In this document: piece by piece, positions 37,601-45,859 of the stretch
Layout: the number at the start of each line of letters is the position of its first letter
Position numbering within the stretch: the first letter of the stretch is position 1
DNA from: Thermotoga maritima MSB8
Lineage (GTDB): Bacteria; Thermotogota; Thermotogae; Thermotogales; Thermotogaceae
Reading direction: 5' to 3'
DNA length: 64,000 bases
Assembly: GCF_000008545.1 (NCBI RefSeq)
Contig: NC_000853.1
Coordinates: 200,465-264,464 of the forward strand
Made by a program: the position numbers and the translations under genes
The notes under the pieces: model-generated
The model's input: only the letters and a program-made list of their open reading frames with translations
The model's database searches: none
Told to the model about the DNA's origin: nothing

Positions 37601-38401
37601 ATGAGAATAGAAGTAGTCAACGTTTCCCATATCTTTCACAGGGGAACACCCTTGGAAAAAAAAGCACTCGAGAATGTAAGCCTTGTGATAAACGAAGGAG
37701 AGTGTCTCCTTGTTGCTGGGAATACAGGATCTGGGAAGTCGACCCTCCTTCAAATTGTGGCAGGTTTGATCGAACCCACCTCAGGTGATGTGCTTTACGA
37801 CGGAGAAAGAAAGAAAGGTTATGAGATAAGAAGGAACATAGGAATCGCTTTTCAGTACCCCGAGGATCAGTTCTTCGCAGAGAGAGTTTTTGACGAAGTG
37901 GCTTTCGCCGTGAAAAACTTCTATCCAGATAGGGATCCTGTTCCCCTGGTGAAGAAAGCGATGGAGTTTGTGGGGCTGGATTTCGACTCTTTCAAAGACA
38001 GAGTGCCGTTTTTCCTGTCCGGCGGTGAGAAGAGGCGGGTAGCGATCGCTTCTGTGATCGTTCACGAACCGGATATTCTCATCCTCGATGAGCCTCTCGT
38101 GGGATTGGATCGGGAGGGGAAAACGGACCTTCTGAGGATTGTAGAGAAGTGGAAGACCCTTGGAAAGACGGTCATTCTCATTTCTCACGATATCGAAACA
38201 GTTATAAATCACGTGGATCGTGTGGTGGTACTCGAGAAGGGAAAGAAGGTCTTCGACGGGACCAGAATGGAATTCCTTGAAAAATACGACCCTCGCTTCT
38301 TCACGAGCAAGATGCTGGTTATGAGAAGATTAGTTTTGAAAGGAGAAGACCCCTTCTCAATGAGCGACGATGAGCTTTTGGAAAGGGTGTGCAATTCATG
38401 A
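37601..38401 (+). CDS. ecfA: Energy-coupling factor transporter ATPase (EcfA type)
   Basis: 266 residues: Walker A GNTGSGKST, Q-loop FQYPEDQFF (the YPEDQ pattern is typical of EcfA), signature LSGGEKRRV, Walker B ILILDEPLVGLD, H-loop ISHDIE, and a C-terminal extension with hydrophobic-acidic residues as in EcfA dimer regions. It powers vitamin uptake with EcfT and S-components, none of which is in the window. Adjacent birA hints at biotin but does not prove it. No Shine-Dalgarno is visible. Confidence 0.87.
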   Translation: MRIEVVNVSHIFHRGTPLEKKALENVSLVINEGECLLVAGNTGSGKSTLLQIVAGLIEPTSGDVLYDGERKKGYEIRRNIGIAFQYPEDQFFAERVFDEVAFAVKNFYPDRDPVPLVKKAMEFVGLDFDSFKDRVPFFLSGGEKRRVAIASVIVHEPDILILDEPLVGLDREGKTDLLRIVEKWKTLGKTVILISHDIETVINHVDRVVVLEKGKKVFDGTRMEFLEKYDPRFFTSKMLVMRRLVLKGEDPFSMSDDELLERVCNS

Positions 38402-38631
38402 GATTAGATTTGTTTCTCAAGATCTCGGTGGTGAAGAGAAGAACGATTGCCCAGAAACTTCTGAAAGGGCAGAGAGTTTTGGTGAACGGAAGACCCGCGA
38501 AAGCCTCGTACGAGGTAAAGGACGGAGACATCGTGGAGGTGTTCTTACCAACCAAGAAAATAATCCTAAGGGTTGTGGGAAACGGAGGCTATGAAATCCT
38601 CAGTGAGGAGAGAGTGAGTAAACCTTTTTGA
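38398..38631 (+). CDS. rqcP: S4-domain RNA-binding protein, RqcP/Hsp15 type
   Basis: 77 residues: MRLDLFLKISVVKRRTIAQK, then GQRVLVNGRPAKASYEVKDGD, the alpha-L RNA-binding motif, then a short basic tail. This is close to RqcP (YabO) of Bacillus, which binds stalled 50S subunits and promotes alanine tailing with RqcH, and to Hsp15 of E. coli. I infer rather than see that role here. ATG overlaps the ecfA stop (ATGA). The last 32 bases overlap the convergent birA gene. Confidence 0.8.
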   Translation: MRLDLFLKISVVKRRTIAQKLLKGQRVLVNGRPAKASYEVKDGDIVEVFLPTKKIILRVVGNGGYEILSEERVSKPF

Positions 38632-39295
38632 TCTCTCCGTCGAAGTCTATCAACAGACTATCGGGGTTTATCTTTACGATCTTTCCCTTCTTTCCTTCCA
38701 GAGATATGAGATCTCCTTCTTTCTGAAGAAGGTACCTCTTCCAGATCCTCGTCAAAGCTTCTTTCTTCCTTGAGTATTTTCTGAAAATCACGCGCGCGTT
38801 CTTCAACATCGACTCCATGAGTTTCACAATGCTGATTTCTTTTCCCATGATTTCCTTCAGACTGATCGCTCTTGTTTTCAACTCGGCTGGGATTTCGTTG
38901 TTCACGTTCATGCCCACTCCCACAACAACGGCGAGAGGCTTTGCACCTTCAAAAATTCCCTCTGAGAGAACTCCTGCGAGCTTTCTCCCGTTTATGTACA
39001 CGTCGTTGGGCCACTTTATGTTCGCATGTATTTTCATGTTTTCAAGAGTTTTCACAACTGCTACTGAGAACACCCTTGTGTAAAACGAAAGCTCCAGTGG
39101 CTTTCTCGGTTTGAAAAGCACCGAAAACCATAATCCACCCTTTGGAGAGTGCCAGTGTCTTCCGCTTCTTCCGTATCCGGAGGTCTGCTCCAACGCGACC
39201 ACCACCGTGCCATCGGGATAGAAACGGTAATTCTCTTTCAAGAAACGATTCGTGGAGTCTATGGATTCGAAAGAAATGATCTTTTCTCCTATCAA
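38600..39295 (-). CDS. birA: Biotin--[acetyl-CoA-carboxylase] ligase (BirA, no DNA-binding domain)
   Basis: 231 residues of ligase only: ESIDSTNRFLKE, the biotin-site motif TSGYGRSGRHWHSPKGGLW, IKWPNDVYINGRKLAGVL, and VGVGMNVNNEIP. It makes biotinyl-AMP and biotinylates carrier proteins. Without the N-terminal helix-turn-helix it cannot be the classical repressor. The frame is open 12 codons further, but GGGAGGGAGAGAG supports the TTG at 39295, which also leaves room for the divergent promoter. Confidence 0.9.
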   Translation of the reverse strand: MIGEKIISFESIDSTNRFLKENYRFYPDGTVVVALEQTSGYGRSGRHWHSPKGGLWFSVLFKPRKPLELSFYTRVFSVAVVKTLENMKIHANIKWPNDVYINGRKLAGVLSEGIFEGAKPLAVVVGVGMNVNNEIPAELKTRAISLKEIMGKEISIVKLMESMLKNARVIFRKYSRKKEALTRIWKRYLLQKEGDLISLEGKKGKIVKINPDSLLIDFDGEIKKVYSLSPH

Positions 39296-39310
39296 TCTCT
39301 CTCCCTCCCG

Positions 39311-39319
39311 TGCTACAAT
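39311..39319 (+). promoter_or_regulatory. Extended -10 promoter of the desulfhydrase gene
   Basis: TG-C-TACAAT, 30 bases before the ATG at 39349 in the divergent gap with birA. Confidence 0.5.
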
Positions 39320-39348
39320 TCTAACAAACAAAAAGAGGGGGGAGACGA

Positions 39349-40287
39349 ATGAGAATCGATCTTTCCCTTAAACCCACACCTGTTCAGTTTCTCAAAAGAC
39401 TTTCGGAAAAATACGGGTTCAACATCTACGTTAAAAGAGACGATCTCACAGAGCTTGTGGGATCGGGCAACAAAATCAGAAAGCTGGAGTATCTTCTATG
39501 GGAAGCTCTTAAAAAAGGAGCAACGACTGTCTTCACCTGTGGAGGTCTTCAGTCGAACCATGCCAGAGCAACGGCATACGTTTCGAGAAGATACGGCTTG
39601 AAACCTGTTCTCTTCCTCAGAAAAGGGGAGAAGGTACTGAACGGAAATCTTCTCCTCGACATTCTCCTCGGTGCTGAAATAGTGGAGGTATCCCCGGAAG
39701 AGTACGAACGCATCGATGAGATCTTCGATGTTCACAAAAAGATGAGAGAAAAGAAAGGTGAAAAGGTGTACGTGATACCCGAAGGGGGATCGAACTCCCT
39801 TGGAGCCTTTGGCTACTTCAATGCGGTGCTGGAGATGAAAGATCAATTGAACCTCGAATCTTTCGATGCTATTGTGTGTGCTGTTGGAAGTGGTGGAACC
39901 ATAGCGGGCTTGTCAGCTGGAATTTCCTTTCTGGAATATCACGTACCCGTAGTGGGTGTGAACGTCACCACGAAAAACTCGGATTATTTTGTGGGGAAGG
40001 TGAAAAGAATAATTAGTGGTATGGAAGAGTACGGCCTGAGAGTCAACGAAACCGTTTTCGAAGTGGTGGACGATTACAGAGGGCCGGGATATGCGATTCC
40101 GTCCAGTGAGGATGTGGAGATCTTGAAAGAAGTAGCTTCGATAGAAGGCATCATCCTCGATCCGGTCTACACGGCAAAAGCCTTCAGAGGAATGATCGAA
40201 ATGTTCAGAAACTCAGAAAAGAACGTTCTTTTCATCCACACGGGGGGAATATTCGGTCTGTTCGCGCAGAGCAGGAGGTTGGTATAA
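39349..40287 (+). CDS. PLP-dependent D-cysteine desulfhydrase / ACC deaminase homologue
   Basis: 312 residues of the tryptophan-synthase-beta PLP fold. The PLP lysine is in GNKIRKLEYLL, followed by CGGLQSNHARATA and the phosphate-binding glycine loop VGSGGTIAGLSAG. Members break down D-cysteine to pyruvate, ammonia and H2S; true 1-aminocyclopropane-carboxylate deaminases are closely related, and I cannot settle which applies. A GAGGGGGGAG ribosome site precedes the ATG. Confidence 0.87.
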   Translation: MRIDLSLKPTPVQFLKRLSEKYGFNIYVKRDDLTELVGSGNKIRKLEYLLWEALKKGATTVFTCGGLQSNHARATAYVSRRYGLKPVLFLRKGEKVLNGNLLLDILLGAEIVEVSPEEYERIDEIFDVHKKMREKKGEKVYVIPEGGSNSLGAFGYFNAVLEMKDQLNLESFDAIVCAVGSGGTIAGLSAGISFLEYHVPVVGVNVTTKNSDYFVGKVKRIISGMEEYGLRVNETVFEVVDDYRGPGYAIPSSEDVEILKEVASIEGIILDPVYTAKAFRGMIEMFRNSEKNVLFIHTGGIFGLFAQSRRLV

Positions 40288-40961
40288 TGTTTCACTACGC
40301 TGTTCTTCTGAACGCACTTGGGGTTTTGATCGGTGCGTCCGTGGGCTTCCTGTTCAAAAGAAAGATTCCTCAGAGGTTACACGACATCCTTTTCACGGTG
40401 ATAGGACTCACCACACTGGGTATAGGTATCCGGATGGTCACGCAGGGAGATGATTTTTTGATGATTCTCCTCGCACTCGTCGCAGGCGGCATCATCGGAG
40501 AGTTGTTCAGAATAGAGGACAGAATAGAAGGTATTGGGAAGAAGTTCAGTGATTCTCAGGGGTTTGCGGAGAGTTTTCTCACTTCTTCGCTTCTCTTTCT
40601 GGTTGGTCCCATGACCATAGTGGGATCCATAAACATAGGACTCACGGGAAACGCGGATTTGATACTCGTGAAAACGGTGCTCGACACAGTGTCAGCCACA
40701 GTGCTCACGGCAACCTTAGGAACAGGGGTTTTTCTCTCGGCAGTTTCTGTGTTCCTCGTTCAGGGACTTCTCGTTGTTTTCGCAAAGAGTTTGACTTTTC
40801 TCACAGGTGATGTGTTTATCTCCGATTTTGTTGGCACGGGTGGTGTCATGATTCTGGGTCTTGGAATAAGGATTCTTAAGCTGAGAGAGGTGAAGGTTGG
40901 GAACCTACTTCCGGCGCTGGTTTTGATTCCTATTTTTGACTGGTTGAAAAACCTTTTTTAA
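40287..40961 (+). CDS. DUF554 family membrane protein
   Basis: 224 residues with about six to seven membrane helices and the DUF554 pattern: NALGVLIGASVGFLFKRKIP at the start, LVGPMTIVGSINIGLTG in the middle, and LGIRILKLREVKVGNLLPAL at the end. Function unknown; a transporter role has been suggested for relatives. The ATG shares one base with the preceding stop, so they are coupled. Confidence 0.85.
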   Translation: MFHYAVLLNALGVLIGASVGFLFKRKIPQRLHDILFTVIGLTTLGIGIRMVTQGDDFLMILLALVAGGIIGELFRIEDRIEGIGKKFSDSQGFAESFLTSSLLFLVGPMTIVGSINIGLTGNADLILVKTVLDTVSATVLTATLGTGVFLSAVSVFLVQGLLVVFAKSLTFLTGDVFISDFVGTGGVMILGLGIRILKLREVKVGNLLPALVLIPIFDWLKNLF

Positions 40962-40976
40962 AAGGCATAGAAAAAG

Positions 40977-40985
40977 TGGTATAAT
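40977..40985 (+). promoter_or_regulatory. Extended -10 promoter of the NuoE/NuoF-like genes
   Basis: TG-G-TATAAT, 43 bases before the ATG at 41029, with a weak TTTAAA 17 bases upstream as -35. Confidence 0.55.
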
Positions 40986-41028
40986 TTTTCGTGAATAATT
41001 GTGAAATTTTTGACGAGGGGGAGTGAAG

Positions 41029-41253
41029 ATGAGGGAGGTAATAGCAGAGATCGTCCAGAAAGCTAAAGAGACAGCAGAAGAGAGAGATGTTTTGATAAAC
41101 ACTCTGCACGAGATACAGAAGCGCTTTGACAACTTCATACCACCGGAGGCTGCTGAGATCGTGGCTGAAGAGCTCGATGTTCCGCTCTCCAGAGTGTACG
41201 AGGTGTTGACGTTCTACACCATGTTTTCGACAAAACCGAAGGAAAATACGTGA
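41029..41253 (+). CDS. NuoE/HydC-like subunit, N-terminal (helical) part of a split gene
   Basis: 74 residues matching the helical half of the 24-kDa NADH dehydrogenase / hydrogenase gamma subunit (IPPEAAEIVAEELDVPLSRV, then VYEVLTFYTMFSTKPK), ending abruptly at KENT-stop. The Fe-S half continues in the next frame. Inserting one G, or a -1 shift after AAG at 41238-41240, would restore the family sequence PKGKYVIRVC. No cysteine is present here, so it cannot bind the cluster alone. GAGGGGGAG precedes the ATG. Confidence 0.75.
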   Translation: MREVIAEIVQKAKETAEERDVLINTLHEIQKRFDNFIPPEAAEIVAEELDVPLSRVYEVLTFYTMFSTKPKENT

Positions 41254-41501
41254 TAAGGGTTTGTGAGAGTCTGCCGTGTCATGTTGAAAACGGAAGAGAA
41301 GTGGTCAAAGCCCTCAAAGAAATTCTGAAAATCGACTTCGGACAGACCACTTCTGATGGTCTTTTCACACTCGAAATGACGAGTTGTCTGGGTCTTTGTG
41401 GTGTTGCACCGGTGATCATGGTGAACGACGAGTATTACGGTAACATGACGCCCGATCGTGTGAAGGATCTCATAGATAGACTGAGAGGTGAGTCGCTATG
41501 A
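41250..41501 (+). CDS. NuoE/HydC-like subunit, C-terminal thioredoxin-like [2Fe-2S] part
   Basis: 83 residues starting at a GTG that overlaps the upstream stop (GTGA). All four cluster ligands are here: VCESLPCHV (C-x4-C) and SCLGLCG (C-x3-C), followed by APVIMVNDEYYGNMTPDRV as in NuoE. Together with the preceding 74 residues it makes one ordinary NuoE/HydC chain. It may work as a separate polypeptide or be fused by frameshifting. Its stop overlaps the NuoF-like start. Confidence 0.78.
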   Translation: MIRVCESLPCHVENGREVVKALKEILKIDFGQTTSDGLFTLEMTSCLGLCGVAPVIMVNDEYYGNMTPDRVKDLIDRLRGESL

Positions 41502-43135
41502 AACCGATAACAGTTCTGGTTTCGGTGGATTCAAACAGTGTGTTGATGGGTGCTCGTCACTTTCTCAATTACTTCAGAGATCTTGTGAAGGAACACAATC
41601 TCGAAGATACCGTCGATGTGCTGGAAACGGGCAGCATGGGAATTTATCCAGAAGGAGTGATTGTTTCCGTTCTTCCCGACGGTGTTTTCTACGTTGTGAG
41701 GAATGAATTGGATGTGAGGAGGATCTTCGAAGAGCACATTCTCAAGGGAAGGAGAGTGCTCGATCTTGAAATTCCCGAGAGTCAAATAAAAGGAACCGTT
41801 GAGGTAGAGAAGGTGGCCGAAGAAACTCGTATCGTTCTAAAGAACGTAGGAGAGATAGATCCCACTCGTATAGAGGAATACATCGCAAGAGACGGTTACT
41901 TTGCCCTCGCCAAGGCGCTCCAGATGGAACCAGGAGAGATAATCGAAGAGATAAAGCGAAGTGGGCTGAGAGGAAGAGGTGGAGCCGGTTTTCCAACGGG
42001 TCTGAAATGGGAATTCACCTACAAAGCTTCTGCCGACCAGAAATATGTTCTGTGCAACGCCGATGAAGGAGAGCCCGGTACCTTTAAAGACAGGCTCATC
42101 ATGGAGGGTGATCCTCATTCTTTGATAGAGGGCATGATCATAGCGGGGTACGCGGTTGGTGCAACGAAGGGTTACATATACATAAGGGGAGAGTATCACA
42201 GTTCGATAGAAATCTTGAAAAAAGCTGTAGAACAGGCCTACGAGTACGGATTCCTCGGTGAGAACATCCTCGGAAGTGGATTCAACTTCGATCTGAAAAT
42301 AAGGCTCGGGGCGGGAGCTTACGTGGCGGGAGAGGAGACGGCGTTGATAGAGTCCATAGAGGGGAAACCCGCTCGACCCAGGCTGAAACCTCCTTACCCT
42401 CCCACTTTTGGCCTCTTTGGAAAACCCACCGTTGTGAACAACGTGGAAACTTTTGTGAACGTTCCAAGGATAATAATGAACGGTGCGGAGTGGTTCAAAA
42501 AGTTCGGCACCGAGTCTTCTCCTGGGACGAAAGTGTTCTCCCTCGTGGGTAATGTGGTGAGAAAGGGAATCGTGGAAGTGCCAATGGGAGTGACGGTGAG
42601 AGATCTCATTTTCAAATTTGGTGGGGGGATTGAGGGTGGCAGGAAGTTGAAAGTGGTGCAAACGGGTGGTAGTGCAGGAACGTTCATCGGACCAGACAAA
42701 CTCGACGTTCCACTCGATTTTGATTCTTACGCAAAGTACGGAGTTTCTCTCGGATCAGGAGTGATTCTCGTTGCTGACGAGACTCACTGTGTGGTGGATC
42801 TCGCACTCACCGTTATGAGGTTCTTCGAACACGAGTCGTGTGGGAAGTGTACACCGTGTCGGGAAGGTACGAGGATGATCGTCAATATTTTGGAGAGAAT
42901 AAGCAGAGGAGAAGGCAAAAAAGAGGATCTCGATACGTTGAGGGAGATTGCTCGAAACGCGGGGGAAACTTCTTTCTGCGGACTGGGTCAAAGCATTCCG
43001 GTTCCTCTGCTCTCCATCGTTGACAACTTCGAGGAAGAGTTCAAAGCCCACATAGGTGCTGATAAATGTCCAGTGGGTGTGTGTGAGTTCAAGAAGAAGA
43101 AGGAAAAGAAGAAAATTGGTGTTAGAAAACCATAA
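41498..43135 (+). CDS. NuoF/HydB-like NAD(P)H- and FMN-binding subunit
   Basis: 545 residues. An N-terminal thioredoxin-like region (about 1-95) without any cysteine, then the NuoF core: GLRGRGGAGFPTGLKW (FMN/NADH), CNADEGEPGTFKDR, LGAGAYVAGEETALIESIEG, and the [4Fe-4S] ligands C448, C451, C454 and about C494 (SFCGLGQS). The C-terminal two-cluster ferredoxin domain of the T. maritima trimeric HydB is absent; the chain ends in a basic tail. With the split NuoE it could serve as diaphorase for the lone hydrogenase at 15-17 kb. Confidence 0.9.
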   Translation: MKPITVLVSVDSNSVLMGARHFLNYFRDLVKEHNLEDTVDVLETGSMGIYPEGVIVSVLPDGVFYVVRNELDVRRIFEEHILKGRRVLDLEIPESQIKGTVEVEKVAEETRIVLKNVGEIDPTRIEEYIARDGYFALAKALQMEPGEIIEEIKRSGLRGRGGAGFPTGLKWEFTYKASADQKYVLCNADEGEPGTFKDRLIMEGDPHSLIEGMIIAGYAVGATKGYIYIRGEYHSSIEILKKAVEQAYEYGFLGENILGSGFNFDLKIRLGAGAYVAGEETALIESIEGKPARPRLKPPYPPTFGLFGKPTVVNNVETFVNVPRIIMNGAEWFKKFGTESSPGTKVFSLVGNVVRKGIVEVPMGVTVRDLIFKFGGGIEGGRKLKVVQTGGSAGTFIGPDKLDVPLDFDSYAKYGVSLGSGVILVADETHCVVDLALTVMRFFEHESCGKCTPCREGTRMIVNILERISRGEGKKEDLDTLREIARNAGETSFCGLGQSIPVPLLSIVDNFEEEFKAHIGADKCPVGVCEFKKKKEKKKIGVRKP

Positions 43136-43164
43136 AGAGGGCGTCAAAGAGACGCCCTCTTTTT
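43135..43164 (+). terminator. Intrinsic terminator after the NuoF-like gene
   Basis: Stem AAGAGGGCGTC (43135-43145) / GACGCCCTCTT (43151-43161), loop AAAGA, U-tract to 43164. It starts at the last base of the stop codon. Confidence 0.88.
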
Positions 43165-43165
43165 C

Positions 43166-43174
43166 TGGTAGAAT
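43166..43174 (+). promoter_or_regulatory. Extended -10 promoter of the AEC transporter gene
   Basis: TG-G-TAGAAT immediately after the terminator and 20 bases before the ATG; its upstream part would overlap the terminator stem. Confidence 0.4.
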
Positions 43175-43194
43175 TCCTCTCAGGGGTGCACTGA

Positions 43195-44052
43195 ATGGAA
43201 TTTTCGGTCATCATACTGATCGGTTATCTGACGAAGAAATTTTTCGAAAGAGATACTGGTAAGATCCTTTCAAAACTCGTGGTGAATTTCACACTGCCTG
43301 CGGCGATCTTCTACAGTTTTTCCACCTCACGTTTTCACTTTTCGAAGTTCGCCTTCACCGCAACGGGTATTTTGAGTAACCTTCTTCTCATCTTTCTTGC
43401 CTTTCTGTTTTTCTCGAGAATAAAGGATCCAAGAGTGAGAATCCCGATCATTCTCTCTTTCGTTGGTTTCAACACAGGTTTGTTCATGTATCCTCTGGCG
43501 GAAAGCCTCTGGGGAGAAGCATCGGTTGTTAACTTTGCCCTGTTCGACCTGGGGAATTCTTTCTTCATATTTGGTGTGGGGAAAGCAGTGGCTGAGCAGA
43601 ACAAAAAAGGAATACTGAAGGTTTTCACCTTCCCACCGTTTCTGTTTCTTCTCGTCGGAATAACAATGAACAGCCTCAAAGTGGTTCCACCTGGTATTGT
43701 TCTCGATGTGGCACGAACGATAAAGAACGCTAATGCCTTCCTCGTGTTTTTTCTTGTGGGATACTATCTCAGCTTCAGATCGGTTTACGAAAAATTCCGT
43801 CTGATTTTAATGGCGGGACTCGTAAAGTATGCTGCCGGGTTGCTTGTTGCTCTGATCGCAGTGAAGATCTTCTCTCTTTCTTCTTTCGAAGAGATGAACC
43901 TGTTTCTTTCACCGCTTCTTCCTTCTGCCATCATGACACTCGTGTACTCGGTTGAAAAGGGTTACGATGCGGAACTCGCGAGCGGGCTCATTACTTTCTT
44001 CACGATCGTTTCAACGTCCATAATCATGGCGGTAAACTATACATGGGGGTGA
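43195..44052 (+). CDS. AEC (auxin efflux carrier) family transporter
   Basis: 285 residues, about ten membrane helices in two inverted halves as in the AEC/BASS fold. FTLPAAIFYSFSTSRF (first half), VGFNTGLFMYPLAESLWG and LPSAIMTLVYSVEKGYD (second half) are typical. Bacterial members carry organic acids such as malate or malonate; the substrate here is unknown. AGGGGTG lies before the ATG. Confidence 0.85.
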   Translation: MEFSVIILIGYLTKKFFERDTGKILSKLVVNFTLPAAIFYSFSTSRFHFSKFAFTATGILSNLLLIFLAFLFFSRIKDPRVRIPIILSFVGFNTGLFMYPLAESLWGEASVVNFALFDLGNSFFIFGVGKAVAEQNKKGILKVFTFPPFLFLLVGITMNSLKVVPPGIVLDVARTIKNANAFLVFFLVGYYLSFRSVYEKFRLILMAGLVKYAAGLLVALIAVKIFSLSSFEEMNLFLSPLLPSAIMTLVYSVEKGYDAELASGLITFFTIVSTSIIMAVNYTWG

Positions 44053-44057
44053 TGTGA

Positions 44058-44534
44058 ATGTGGCTGATACTCAGTGACACTCACGATAACATGGAGGTTC
44101 TGAAAAAGGTGGAAGAACTCGTATCTGAGAAGAACATCGAAAAAATTTTCCACTGTGGTGACTTTGTTGCGCCGTTCACACTTGGAAGATTGATCAAAGA
44201 AGGGGTGGATTTCTACGGTGTTTTTGGAAACAACGACGGAGAAGTACTGCTGCTGGACAAAAGATCCGGCGGAAGAATCAAAAAACCACCCATTTCCTTG
44301 GAGGTCGATGGTTTAAGAATAGCGATGATGCACGAACCCGTTCTTCTGGATGCGATCGTTCGTTCTCAGGAGTTCGATCTGGTTCTCTACGGGCACACTC
44401 ATAAAGTGGATGTGAGAAAAGAAGGAAAAACTCTCGTGGTGAATCCCGGAGAAGCGTGCGGTTATCTTTCCGGTAGGAGCACCGTCTATTTGTTCGATCC
44501 TAGGACGCGCGAAGGAGAACTTTTGGAGCTCTGA
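44058..44534 (+). CDS. YfcE/MJ0936-type metallophosphoesterase
   Basis: 158 residues with the full metal-site set: LSDTHDN, FHCGDF, FGNNDGE, GHTHKVD and NPGEACGY. The family hydrolyses phosphodiesters, often with Mn or Ni; the physiological substrate is unknown. It begins five bases after the AEC gene. Its last 49 bases overlap the convergent murC gene. Confidence 0.88.
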   Translation: MWLILSDTHDNMEVLKKVEELVSEKNIEKIFHCGDFVAPFTLGRLIKEGVDFYGVFGNNDGEVLLLDKRSGGRIKKPPISLEVDGLRIAMMHEPVLLDAIVRSQEFDLVLYGHTHKVDVRKEGKTLVVNPGEACGYLSGRSTVYLFDPRTREGELLEL

Positions 44535-45859
44535 TAACGTTCCACGAACCTTCTGGAAGAGTAGATGATATCTCCGGCACCAACGAAAAGGAAGACGGTG
44601 TTCTCACTCACGGAGATTACCTTTTCCAGTTCTGGAAGCTTCTCAACGAAATATGCCTCTTTACCGAGCGACTTGAGAGAGTCCCAGATCATCTTCCCTG
44701 AGATGCCGTTTTTCTTCTCTTCGAACGCATCGTAGACTTCCGTGACCACAACTTCATCCGCCAGCTGAAGCGCCTTTGCGAAGTTTCCGTCTTCTCTTTC
44801 CAGTCTGGAATATCGGTGCGGCTGGAATATCACCACGATTTTTTCGTTTTCGAAGACTTCTTTTGCTGTCTGAAGAAGGTTTCTTATCTCATCTGGTGTG
44901 TGGGCGTAGTCGTCTATCACATAGATGTTCGTTTCCGGATCGTGAAACGCGATGGAAAAACGCCTGTGAACTCCCCGGAATTCTTCCAGCGCTTCGAGCA
45001 CTGGTGCCAGATCGTACCCGAGCGAGTCGAAAAGCGCTATCACTGCCAGTGCGTTCAAAACGTTGTGAAAACCGGGAACCTTGAGTTTGAGTTCGAGATA
45101 TCTCTTTCCATTTTTCTCCACCATTGCTTTTTGCTCGGCGCGAGAGGCACTTCTCATCTCGAGGGTGTATGTGCCTTTCTTCACGCCAAAAGTTACATCA
45201 CCGAGATGAGATGTGAGTTCGTCCTCTGCGAAGGTGACTACCAGATCGGTGTTCCTGCTGATCTTTTCGAAGGCCGATCTGTATCTGGTCAGGGAGTTGC
45301 CGTAGTTTTCCAGATGATCTCCTCTGGCGTTTGTGATTATGAGATAGTTTGGAGAGAACTCTGAGAAAAACTCTTCGCTCTCGTCGAGTTCGTAAACTAC
45401 AGGTCCGTTTCCTTTCTCGTAGTTTCCGTGTTCGAGAGAATCCATTATACCTCCAAGGAACACCGTTGGAGACTTTCTCAAATGTTTCAAAACGTGTGCA
45501 ACCATAGCGGTTGTCGTGGTTTTGCCATCGGTTCCGGTTACAGCGAACTCTTCCTTTTTCTCCCGTTTCAGAGTGTCTCGGAAATAATGCAGTCTGTTTT
45601 CGATCGGGACCCTTTCCATCCTGGCGCGTACTATCTCCGGGTTGTCGTCACGAACAGCGGGGGTTTTTATAACCAGATCGGGATCGTACCAGTTGTCTGC
45701 GGAGTGTGGCACAAAAATCGGAATTCCTAATTTTCTTAGATAAGCGGTTCTTTCTGTTTCCTCTATATTTGAACCGTAAACATCGTTTCCATTCGAGAAT
45801 TCGTGTAAAGCCACGGCACTCATTCCAATTCCACCAATTCCTACGAAATGAATTTTCAC
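44486..45859 (-). CDS. murC: UDP-N-acetylmuramate--L-alanine ligase MurC
   Basis: 457 residues: GIGGIGMSAVA at the N-terminus (UDP-sugar site), ATP loop VTGTDGKTTTTAM, and DDYAHTPDEIRNLL. It adds L-Ala to UDP-MurNAc, the first step of the stem peptide. GTG start inside the murG stop. Last gene of the leftward murE-F-mraY-D-ftsW-G-C run. I note TGTDGKTTT where most MurC have TGTHGKTTT. Confidence 0.95.
   Translation of the reverse strand: MKIHFVGIGGIGMSAVALHEFSNGNDVYGSNIEETERTAYLRKLGIPIFVPHSADNWYDPDLVIKTPAVRDDNPEIVRARMERVPIENRLHYFRDTLKREKKEEFAVTGTDGKTTTTAMVAHVLKHLRKSPTVFLGGIMDSLEHGNYEKGNGPVVYELDESEEFFSEFSPNYLIITNARGDHLENYGNSLTRYRSAFEKISRNTDLVVTFAEDELTSHLGDVTFGVKKGTYTLEMRSASRAEQKAMVEKNGKRYLELKLKVPGFHNVLNALAVIALFDSLGYDLAPVLEALEEFRGVHRRFSIAFHDPETNIYVIDDYAHTPDEIRNLLQTAKEVFENEKIVVIFQPHRYSRLEREDGNFAKALQLADEVVVTEVYDAFEEKKNGISGKMIWDSLKSLGKEAYFVEKLPELEKVISVSENTVFLFVGAGDIIYSSRRFVERYQSSKSSPSRVLGSNK

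Noticed and set aside
41231-41253. Programmed -1 frameshift site in the split NuoE
   Set aside because: The bases around the junction do not form an X-XXY-YYZ heptamer and no downstream stem-loop is obvious; kept only as a possible alternative to re-initiation.
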